DNA of 64,000 bases from Planococcus citri (lineage: Eukaryota > Arthropoda > Insecta > Hemiptera > Pseudococcidae): contig NC_088679.1 of the NCBI RefSeq assembly GCF_950023065.1, positions 61,442,001-61,506,000 of the forward strand. The letters run 5' to 3'. The position numbers and the translations under genes are program-made. Position 1 is the stretch's first letter, and every line of letters starts with the position of its first letter. The notes under the pieces were generated by a model that ran no database searches, was not told the DNA's origin, and saw only the letters and a program-made list of their open reading frames with translations. Of this stretch, positions 34,801-46,800 are shown piece after piece.

Positions 34801-37800
34801 ACTTTTTGAAAGAAAAAATTTTGATCACTTTATGTTCCATAATTCAGAAATTTCAATGTGGCAACCTTGATGTAAAATATTTTGTATTTAGATGGTTTTG
34901 ACCTAAAAAAAAATTCAAAATTTTTTGAAAAAGTCACTTGACAGAATTTTTTTATTTTTTAGTTTTTATGGCAATTTTCAAACTTATTTTGATTAGATTC
35001 AGATTGAGCTTCGTTTTGGATTCAGTGATTCACGAGATTTATTGACGGTCGTATTTTTGAAAACATGCTACAAAAAATCATTTCGTACGTTTTGTAATAG
35101 GAGTAGTGGGCGTTCATTAATATTATCAAAATATTCCTCATCATAGAAAATGCTTTCAAAAAATGTCGAGGAAAATGCAATCAACTTCATTCATTTTGTA
35201 TTTTGAAGAATCCTCAATCACATAATGCGATATACTTTCACCTACATTTTCAATAATTTTCTCCTCTTGTTTAGTAAAATACCTTGTTCGAATACATCCA
35301 CGTTAATATACTCGATGCATGTTGTTCAAAAAGCACTTTTTATCAAACTAGATTAATTCTCTACAAATAATTAGGTAGGTACGTAATTTTAGCTTATCTA
35401 TTTACCCTAACTAAATCAGTCAGCAACGAAAGTCTGAAACTCCAATCTAATTTAATTTCATCTTGTATTAACACATCTTCCAGAGAGCCTCGACTGCAGT
35501 ATTCCCATACCAAAGCAGGTCTCACCGGATCCACTAATAATCCAATCAATGGGTTTAGGTTTTCGTGACGTAATCCATGTATCTGCGAATGCGAATACGA
35601 TGTATAGTATTAATAACAGCGCTTAAACCACGAACTATACTCGTAGATAGGGTGAAAGAGTATGTAGATTCGCGAGTAGGTATGTATATTTACCATCATC
35701 AACACGTTTAACGACTTGCTGCGTAATTCAAATGATCCATCGTGAACAGGAATATCCTTCAATTGAACCAAATCACCCTTCGCAATAGAGAAAAAAAACA
35801 CACCAGTGTAAAATGCTTTCAAACAAAGTACTCGTACTCGTACACCTATGGCACCAAAACTCGAAATTAGGTTTAAAACTTACGTTATATCTGGCTTTAA
35901 TTTCATTGGAGGCGATCGGCTTTGTGACTGAATTACAGCTGTTAACGTGTTTCAAAGGAAACGATTTATCCGAATCGTCTGGACCTTTTAATAAATCCGG
36001 CTTATCTACTTCCGGTCCGCCGAATTCGTGTAATTGTTGCAGCCAGCAACATAACATCGCTTCTATACCTTCTTCCACCTGCAGAGAGATCCCGGCCACG
36101 TTTAACGAAAGTTAATTTATCTTAATGAAAATTTCAAAAACCAAACAACACCCATTTTACTCGTGAAGCTCGACGCAAAGTCAGATTTCTCGCCCTTATA
36201 ATACCTACTGGTGTAGGTCTACCTACTCTCTTTAGACGTAGACACCATCTTCGTTGGCTCGACGTGAAACCATCTACCTACTACATTGTTTCAACGTGGT
36301 ATATTTTTTCTCTATTTTTGGTGTACTTGTACGCAGGAACACCAGCGGCGAGCTAGAGGTTGAAAATAATACGAAAAAAAACAAACGTACCCGTCTTGGT
36401 TCGGTAATTTGAGGAAATATGATGTCTTCGGAAGTGAGTAGAATTTTACACGGATCTTTCATCCTGCGTCTGTTCACATACTGTTTCCTAAATTGATTAA
36501 AAATTAAGGTAAATAACGCTCGATTGTGTTATCTTGATACGGGATAAATTTCGTTAGAGGTGTTTTAATTAACAAAAAGCTTTCTAATTTCACGCCCAGG
36601 CCATTGCCATTGGTGTCAATATTTCATCCATTTGGTACAACAAATTGAAGTCACTCCAGACTCTACCGCATTGTATCAATATTTTATAATTTCTACAAAA
36701 ATGTGGGCTATATTTTATTAATATGTTTGGTTTTCTTCTTTGTACCACCTCACCTGCCCTATGTATTAGTGTTAATAAAATTGCATAACCAGTTAGCCGT
36801 AAATACGACAATCCTGGAACTTCGAAATTAGTGAAGAGAAAAAATTCTAATGAAAGATTTTTCTAGCATAGTGATCATGTGATTAACACAGTGATTGTGA
36901 CTTGTGATCTGAGGGGAGCGTTGTCCATCAAGGAGACGGATTTCGTATACCTCTAAAAAAAATTGTTTTTTTTGCATTTGTCTCATAAAAAGACTTGGCA
37001 CGACAATGTTTTTGAACGGAGTATTTCGAATTGATATTAGTCTGAACATAAAATTGTATGTCTGATGGGTCATCCTAAAAGGAGTTAAGTGTTCCTAAAA
37101 TAGCGTGATTCAATTTTTTAATAAAACTTAAATGAAAAATGGAAAAATTAATGCATTTGGTACCTACATTTTCAGGTGAATTAGGATGTCTACAGGACCT
37201 TGTTGACCGAAAATAATTAGGTACTGTTTCATTACCTTTCAAAATATTTTAACCCCCCCCCCCCGGGTCACCCCATCTTTTTTCATTTAGTTCTTAAAAA
37301 ATATGTTGCGCAGATGAAATCACAAAATCAAAAAGTTCAAAATCTGAAATTTAAATCTTATCAATTTTCAAAATATCAAACCAAAATCTAAAAATCCAAA
37401 ATGTCAATATCCAAAAGTTCAAAATCTCAAAATCTGAAATGTGAAATCTCCTAATCCGAAATATCAAAATCTAAAAGTTCAAAATCTCAAATCTCAATAT
37501 GTGAAATCGGAGAGCCCATAATCTCATATTTCAAAAGCTCAAAAACTGAAATCTCAAAATCAAAAAGTTCAAAATCAAATATCAAAATATCAATAATTCT
37601 AAAAATCTTAAAAACCAAAACCTCAAAATCTGAAATCTAAAAATCCAAAAGTTCAAAATCTCAAAATCTGTACTGTGAAATCTCAAAATCTGAAGTCTCG
37701 TAATCCGAAATCTGAAATCTCAAAATCTCAAATTGGAAAATCTGAAATCTCAAAATCTGAAATCTCATAATCCAAAACCTCAAAATCAAAAAGTTCAAAA

Positions 37801-40800
37801 CCTGAAATCTAAAATATCAAATCTAAAAATCTGAAATCTCAAAATCTAAAAGTTCAAAATCTCAAATCTCAATATATCAAATCGGAGAGTTCAAAAGCTC
37901 AAAAACTGAAATCTGAAATCTAAATATCAAATATAAATTCTCAAATATCAAAGCTAAAAATCTCAAATCTCAAAAACCAAAATGTCAGAATCAGAAATCT
38001 AAAAATCTGAAATCTCTTAATCCAACTCAATATCTGAAATCTCATAATCGCGAAACCTCAAAAACCAAAAATTCAAAATTCTCAAATTGGAAAATCTGAA
38101 ATCTCAAAATTCAAAGGCTCAAAAGCTGAAATCTCAAAATCAAAAAGTTCAAAACCTGAAATCTCATACCTAATCCAAAATGTCTAAATCCAAAAGTTTA
38201 AAATCTTAAATCTCAAAATCTGAAATATGAAAATATGAAATTTCATGATCCAAAAGCTCAAAATCTGAAATCTCTGTACCTATCTCAAATCTAAAAATTC
38301 AAATCTCAAAATCAGAAATCTCAAAAACCAAAATGTCAGAGTGTAACCAAACTGATTCAAGTTTTTTTTTTTTAACGGTATACTTAATGTTAGTAAAAAT
38401 AAGTCATTTTTGCGCAATCTCAACCATTCCTGGGAATAAGTACCTAGTATTTAGATTGTGATTTCTGAAATTTTTCAAATTCAGAGCACTAAAAAGATGT
38501 CACTCCAAATTTCAGATACCTTAATCAGCGTAAAAAGTTGTACCTACTAGAGGTAATTTTTTCGGAATTGTTGAGCATCAATGAGAAATGTAATTTTTCA
38601 ACTTATGCAGCTAATTTTTAATTATTAGAAAGATGGTGGCAACGCTGATTTTCATCCACTCTCCGAAAAGCACCTCTATGGATCCACCAACTCGAAAAAA
38701 TTCCAAATTTTTACCGTTTGTAATTTTCAATTCAAGCCCGTCGGACTTTAGAATATCTCCACTTTTCTCAAAGTTTCAAGCCCCTCCCCTCCCACCTGTT
38801 TCCCAGTGTAGGTATGAGACTATTATGTTGTGACTCGGATATGTTCACTATACGTTAAAACGAACCATAAGTACCAAAAAATCATTTCATCAATTATTTT
38901 TCATTCACCACGATCCCCTGTATTTCTACTTGATACTTATTCATTCATTGATGTTAATAAAATTGCATAACTAGTTCGCCGTAAATGCGATAAAAACTAC
39001 AAATTCTACCTCCAGCTTTAACCAAAAATGAAATTTTTGCTCATTTTTCAACTATGTATGTGTATAATATGTAATTTTTTTTTGTTCGCAATCTGTTGTG
39101 AATGTGCTTGAGATTGAGCAGAGGGTGTCATGTCACCTATACCCTTTTTCCAATATCTCACCTATTTGTGATTTTTCCCCACAAAAATACGATAATTAAA
39201 GGGTTTGTCGACCCGTCTGTCTTCCTATCTTCCCTTCCAAGGTCATTAACCCGTATGTCTGGCTTCTGAAGGTTGTGTGTATTACTGTCTACCTTTTCAG
39301 GGTCATTAATCGGTTTGTCTAGCCCATCAAGGTCATTTGCGTACCTGTCTGACTTCCAAGGTCGTCCGCATGTCTGTCCAGTTTATTAAGGTCACTGACC
39401 TATCTGTCTGGCTGGCCTCTCAAGGTTATTGACCCATCTGTCTGGATTCTCAAGGTCGTCTGTCTTCCTACCTGGCCCCTGAAGGTCGTTAACCGATCTG
39501 TCTAGAATCTCAGGGTCGTTTCTGTGCCTGCCCCGTTTCTCAAGGTCGTCTGCATACATGTCCAGTTTCTTAAGGTCATTGACTCATTTGCCTGGCTTCC
39601 CAAGGTCATTTGTCTACCAGTCAAGCCTCTCGAGGTCACTGACCTACCGGTCTAGCCCGTCAAAGTTGACCCTTCAACGGGTTCCCCTCTCCTTCCGAAA
39701 CTAGTAAGGCCAAGGAAAACTATCTTTTCATATAAATCATTTCTAATGTCTAACTCGACCAAGAAAAAACTAAATTTTCCAAAATTAAAATCACAAAATT
39801 TGTTTACTGAAAACATAGAAATTGAAAAATGATTATAAATAACTTCATACTCATCTCATACCATTTCACTCACAAATTTCTCTCATAACGACCAAAGTGA
39901 GAAAAAAAGCACACCTACGTAAACAAAAAACATAGCAACAAAGCCCACCAGCAACGAAACCGAACTAACCCTTTTGGCGCTTTTGTTTTACATTAAAGGA
40001 CTAAAATGATTCATCAACTATACAAAACATTAATAGCGAACTCCATCAGTTGTACTCGTATGTGACAAATATTAATTATGAATTCGATAAGGTACATGAC
40101 GCTGATGACGACAACGTGTTGACCCTGACGTAGACTATTCATTTGTTAATATTTCAAACGTACACGTCGACGCGTTTCCAACTGTCATCTCATTTACATA
40201 GACGGTTTATCATATGGTAAGATTTAAATGAGAATTTCTAATGGGGATTTGAATCGGGCTAGAGTGCGGTACAGAAAAAACCCATCCGCACCTTGGAATA
40301 ACCCTTATTTACTCGGCGCGGCGTGACGACAGAAAAGCCGCCAAATATACGAAAAACAGATTAATAATTGTATACTGGCTCATAGTGTCGCTACATCGAC
40401 GTCGATTACTTACCAGCCAAATCTTCCACCAAAAAAAAAAAAAAGTGTTCTTAATGAAATTTAAATTCGACGTTGGCGGGGGCGGGGGCATCGGTTTTTA
40501 TTCAAATTACTGCGCGGAAATGCGACGAGAAAATTTGTATTTAGGCTGATTGATATTGAATGATCGTACCAAGAATTCGATATTAACGACAAATTTGATT
40601 CGTTCCACAATAACGAACCTTTTGGAAAACGTATAAAAAGTATACATTGATTTGTTGAACTGATTTCGCTGCCTCATAAACCACCTTTGTACGTTTAAAC
40701 TTTTGCCAATTACATTTGAAAATCGTAAAAATTCACGCGTAAATATTTAACGCTCACTTGAGAAATTGTTAAAAACTTTACGAGGCTCGCAAAAAATGAT

Positions 40801-43800
40801 AAGTTGCCGGTTTACGACCCGGTTAGTGATATTTTATAATCACTTTGGCCGGGTATACGAGTATACGAAGATTTCATCGTTCAGACCATATAAAAGAAAG
40901 GACATCGGAGGAAAGTAAAAAAGTAGAAGAGAGGGAGGAGGTAGCTAGATCCCTGAGAAATTTCTACATTTTTAAATTCTCTCCATGACACGTCGTTGGC
41001 GTTTTAACAGCACCCGTGTAGAATTTTAAGTTTATTTTTATGTTGGCAACACTTTGAAAAATTTTATTTATGTAACTAAATCGCGCCGGTATTAGCTGAT
41101 TTAAAGGCTTGTTAAAGTATTCCGAGTTCTTACTCGTATTTATAAGCTCGCTATGCTATTTTTATTCCATTCGATAAATGAATTTAAAAAGATGTCGCAG
41201 TTTAATTCCTTTTTTTGGTATTATTAATACCGCATATTTTGACGGTGTTTTGCCCAGACTCAATTTTCACAATTATTCGAGCTGTCGTACGAAATGCGTC
41301 GAGGAAGCAATTATCGGCGAAATATGGTCAATAAATTCTAACCGTGGAAACATGGTAGGTACGCGAGGTTACGCGGTTTCAAAACGCCTTTAAATTTATT
41401 ACATTTTATAGTTTGCATGTATACGCTATACTTCATATTTTTACTACACGATGAATAAACTGCTGGTATGTATTATTTAAGAAAATTCATCCCTTACAAT
41501 ATGACTTATTTCTTACAAGCAGACTCGTGTTTACATAAAAACAAAGCCATTTAGAATTTTCCTGGAGAATTGTTGTTGGTAAATAAACAACAGTGTGTAA
41601 TTTTAGCTCATGTGTTTTACTGGCAAAATATAGGTAGTTTTTTTTCAGTTCTAAAGAGGACAGTCAATTTCTTATTTATTTTTTAAAATGAAAGAGAAAG
41701 ATGGGAGACCAGAAGAATTGGAATTCAATAAATAAATACCTACCCATTTTTACAGAAATTTCAAAAATCTTGGATAGATTAGGGAACTTATTTGAAAATT
41801 CCAAAAATAATAACCCAATTTTGGTGCTCAAAATTTTTCAAAAATTCTCAAAATAGGCTATACATTTAAGCCTAATCAAAATACATTTGAATTAAAATTG
41901 CGAAATTTTAAACCATTTTTAAAGGTCGCATGACACTTTCAAAAATCTCAAAAATCATGACCATATTTTAAAGCTCAAAATTGTTCAAAACTGCTCAAAA
42001 AGTTTTTAATGGAATTTTTTGGTTTTTTGACGAATTTTTAACCTATTTTGATGGGTCACATGATGCCCTTTTCAAAAAATTTCAAACACATTTCCAGATT
42101 TTGGGGCTCAAAATGCAACGAAAATGGTTAAAAAACATTTTAGTCCAAATATTTTAATTTTCCGAGAGAATTTTGTATCCAAATTTTTCCAGTTATTTTC
42201 GATCCATCTTTTCAAATTGTGATTCACTGCTGTGGTGAGGTAATTCGAGCCAGAGAAAACTTTTAGCTTTTTTATTTCATTTTTGAGCGCGACTTTCATT
42301 GCTATTATTAGTGCAATGATTTGTGCCAAGTTATTAGGTAAAGCTTTTATAGGTAGGGTGCGTGATTCTTTCAGATACATTGAACTCAGCACTGGGTGTC
42401 CAACTGATTCCAATACCCAAGATTGCTTCTTCTGCGCCATTTTGAGAACAAGCGCCATCTACCACTACCTATGTAAAGCCTTTCTTATCAACAATGAGTT
42501 TTTTGGGACCCATTTTGATTTTTAACACCTCTTCTGATGTAATTGAGGGAACATTGTTGGCTCTCTGCTCCTCACAAAGTTTTTGCAATTTGATTTGGCA
42601 TTTATGCCAAGCATCATCATAATCATTGAGTCGTATAACGTGGTGGTATTGCGTACAAATCAACGCGTACCCTTATGCCGAATTGGGTATTTGGGCTAAC
42701 ATCCTTTATGTTGGTGTTGCCTCTATCACGTTGATGACGTATCTCATGGAAATTTTATTTTTCGAGCTTCCACTAGTAGTTTCCCATTGCTTACTAGTGA
42801 CATCTACACAAGCACCTTGGAGCTAGCCGGGTAGTTTAGAGACCCTGAGCTCCTCAGTGTTGACCTCTATAGACGCTCAAACCAGTTTCAGCTTTTTGAT
42901 TCTGCTAACAGATGGCGTGCATTATCTGTTAGCTCAGCTAATAACGGGCATAGGTGCTGGTAAGTCATGCATGATGTCATCTGCTATGCCCTAGGCTTCA
43001 TTGGGCTTTACTATAAATTTACTTGACGTATTTATGCCACCCATGGTGAGAGTAATCGAATTCATCTGCATTTTGATGGATTTTGACTCTCAATGTATCA
43101 CCAATAATTCTTGTGGCGTATGGGTTGCGTCACATGCGCCTTAATATTACGTAGCTCTAGCGGCATCATACCTACGCCAATTGCGTGATGCGCGCGTCGC
43201 TCGGACTGGTTGCCGAGCCGCGTATGTAGCTAGCTACGTTACGATACTTTGTACTGATGTACATTTTAATATGTTTTTATCTTTCTCTCGCGTTGTACCT
43301 ATTTTTATCTAATTGTATCGTGTGAATAAATAGTTGAATTTTCACGTCCGTGTATGCTTAATTTATCCAAAGTCAAACTTGTTAGAATGGGATCTAAAAT
43401 ACCCAAAATTCTCATCATTCTTTCCACTAAGCTGGATTGTGGATTGTACAGTGGAATCTCAATAACTCGAAGCTGCAGGGAAAGGAGTTGACTTTGAGGT
43501 ATTGGAGTTTTCGAGATAATGAGATGAATTTCGCATTGAGTCTTATGGGGAGTTGAAGAAACAGACCGTATAGTTACAGGGGTTTTCGAGTTAATGGAGT
43601 TCGAGGTATTGCGATTCCACTGTATTTAGTCATGTGGCCAAATTTTATGGCATAGGATTGCAGTAAATGGTTCAAAGCTTCCCTAATGACTTGGATACCA
43701 TTATCAGTGATAACTTTGCAGACTTTTTGCCCTAACTTTTTTTTATCTCTTCAAGTATCTCCTTCATAGCTTTGACGACCTCTTCCTTTGTCACAAAAAA

Positions 43801-46800
43801 ATGTACTTGATTTCTTTTTTTTAAAACTATCAGATTTTTATTAAAATTATCAAATTTTTTATTTGAAATTATTTTGTGTTTCTTGCTTTTTGTCTTTTCA
43901 ACTTTTCATCTTTTCATCTTTTCATCTATTCAACTTCTCATCTTTTCGACTTTACGTCTTTTCAACTTTTTGTCTTTTCAACTTTTTGTCTTTTTGACTT
44001 TTCATCTTTTCAAATTTTTGTCTTTCCAACTTTTTTTTTCTGACTTTTCATCTTTACTTTCCCTCTTTACTTTCAGTCTTCACTTTCTGGCCAAAATCAA
44101 ACAATCACAATTGAAAACACCAGTGGGTATGCTCAGACCCAAGTAAGGACATGTGTTTAAGACAGACACCATTTAAATCAGTAATTATTTTTAGACTCAA
44201 GTTAGGACCTGTAGTTGAGACAGACACTGTTCCAATCAATGGGTGTGTTCAGACCCAAGTAAGGACCTGTGTTTGGCACAGCCACTGTTTCAATCAGTGG
44301 CTGTGTTCAGACCCCAGTTAGGACCAGACAACCAGTGTTTGAAACTAACACTGTTCAAATCAGTGGGTGTGCTCAGACCCAAGTTAGGACCAGTGTTTGA
44401 AACAAGACACTGTTTCAATCAGTGGGCGTGCTCAGACCCAAGTTAGGAACAGTGTTTGAAACACACACAATTTAAATCAGTGACGTAAACACGTTTTGAT
44501 TGCATTTTGTCACATTCTTGGCTACACTTTTCAATTACTTTTAGGTTACTTTTTCGTGCTTTCTCAATTAGAAAACTACACTTTTTGTGGGGGAGTGGGG
44601 AAATTGTCCCGCCACGCTTCATTCGGGTCTGTTATTCACAAAATAAAATTTTTTCAAAACTCATCATTCAAATTCTAAAATTTTGAAGCAAAAGAAATAA
44701 ACAAATTTTTTTTGGAGTTTTAGACTTCTCCAGTGACGCCTAGCAAGTCCTTTCTTATCATCTGCCTACCCAATGAACGACCTCTATTCATCCTTCCATC
44801 ATCACTGCAACCACCCACACCATATTTATCCACCCTGTACAAATTCTATTCACGATATCCGCACGCAAAGCCTTCTACAAACTGAAATCCCTCATTAATC
44901 CATCATTTGCGAATCGATCAAACAGCATCGAGCGCATTATTCCGCTAACCGTACGAAATTTTCGTCATAAATGGCCAATTTATTCGGCACAAATCCTTGG
45001 AAATGGTTGCTGCGCTGCGTACATAACGTAGGCGTAAATGAAAAAATTCAATTATCCGGAATGTTTTATCTAGCAAATTCGTGTTTCGGGTTTGGAAATA
45101 CTTATGCCACGTTGAGAAAGACAGAAAGGAATAAAGTATACCATTGCGAGCTATCGACAACCACAACCATCATAAGTGGCTAAGGGTCGGGTTTCGAAAC
45201 ACTCATACTCGTATCGTAAACGTTAACGACGACGATGAGGACAGCTCTACGAGCTTCGACGACTACTATACGGTCATGTCCGAACAATGAAACAATTACG
45301 ACGACGAGAAACGAGCATCGCTTATGACACATATTCATATAAGAGAGCTAATTTGTAATTTGCACAGCTTACGTACGTTAAACACGACGTAAAAATTACT
45401 CGACGCTTTTACCAATTCGACATTTCAACATAGAAAAGATACCGAATCGTATACGACGAGATAGAAAAAAGAAAGAAAAAAAACATCTCATCGTATTCGA
45501 TTAAATTGCGTACAGTACGAACGCCAACGAAGCAATTTAAAATGGCAACGATCACCAAACATGGTGAACCGAATCAGCAAAATTTTGCCGCACTTTTCAC
45601 GATTAACAATTCGATTTGTCAAAAAGTTCGCAAATAGCGAGTTTATAAAAATTCGGACGAGTTTACGCGTCGTGCTATAATTTGGCCGTAATTTCGCAAT
45701 ATAAATTTCATGGCGGTAGGTTTGCCCCTTTTTTGAGAGTTTTTTCTCGTTTGATTGATGCCATTAAAATGAGGATAACCGTAAAATCATTCCGCATTGA
45801 CACAACGCCCGAGATTTTTTTTACTAGCGTTGTCACCAGAATGTACTCGAGTGAAAAAATATACGATAATATAAAATGTTGCCGTTGAAAAAAAAAAAGC
45901 ACCCGAACTTGATACCTAATTGCTTTATATGTTCGAAGAAAAATAAAACTTTCAATAGGAAAATTCAAAGCAGTTATGGATTTTATAGGCGTCAGATTCG
46001 GAATTATATTGTTATATGCGGTAGAGTCAAGTGCTTGTGCTTCGTTGTACTATGTCGAATAGACGAGCAAAAAAATAATGCTTTTATATGCGTCAGAAAA
46101 AAAAAACTTACCGAGCTACCATCGTTATGCATGACGTGAAAATAACCACAATTACCACCACGAACAGTATTAATAATATCAAATCCAACGATAAGTCTTC
46201 CCAGAAACCTGGAAATTTTTCAATTCACTATTAAAATGAGATTCTCGAATAGATGTATAGAAATTTTCGTATTTTTTATACACGATGTGAAGGTGATTGA
46301 ACCGTGTTTAGGTACCCTAATTTAAATTCATCGCTATTTTTTACTCACTGTAGGACGAAGTTTCATCGCAGATTAACTTATTACATCTCGAAGGATCCGA
46401 TATTGCTTGTCTATGCATCGCCATTTTCTGACTGAACCAATCTGCGGAATCTCTTATCAACGTCGTTGTTTGAAAGTATGCATCTTTCGTACAATTATCA
46501 CAACTGCAAAATGAAAATAAAAAAATTAATGTCAATTCTGAGAATAAATTGAAGCAGAGTACAACGAGCCAATTGAAAGGTAACTGTAATTTTGAAGTTT
46601 TTTCTCAAAAAATAACGAGCGATTTCGCTGATTTTTTTGCAGACGCATACAATTTCTTGTATGGTTAAGAAAATAGAGAAGGAGAGGAGAGGGCATTAAA
46701 TCAAATCCGGAAAAAAACAGATTTATTCAGCATACTTCTTGGAGTCAAAAATGAAAAAAATCGAGGGTCGATAACCTTGACTTGAAATTGACTTAAGTTC

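Larger units (their letters stand above)
36488..46111 (-). other. Large Gyc76C intron (about 9.6 kb)
   Basis: Separates the transmembrane exon from the cytoplasmic exons. It contains two minisatellites, a CTGTCTGG-rich tandem repeat, an RNase H1-like pseudogene, a pogo/Tigger-type MITE and a CAGACCCAAG tandem repeat, each listed separately. CpG-rich stretches occur at 40.1-41.0 kb and 45.2-45.6 kb without clear exons. Confidence 0.8.

Noticed and set aside
42283..42826. Plus-strand open frames opposite the RNase H1-like sequence
   Set aside because: They are complements of the minus-strand RNase H1-like frames and show no similarity of their own.
43113..43350. Solo LTR
   Set aside because: Composition and AATAAA suggested it, but no TG..CA ends or target duplication could be found.
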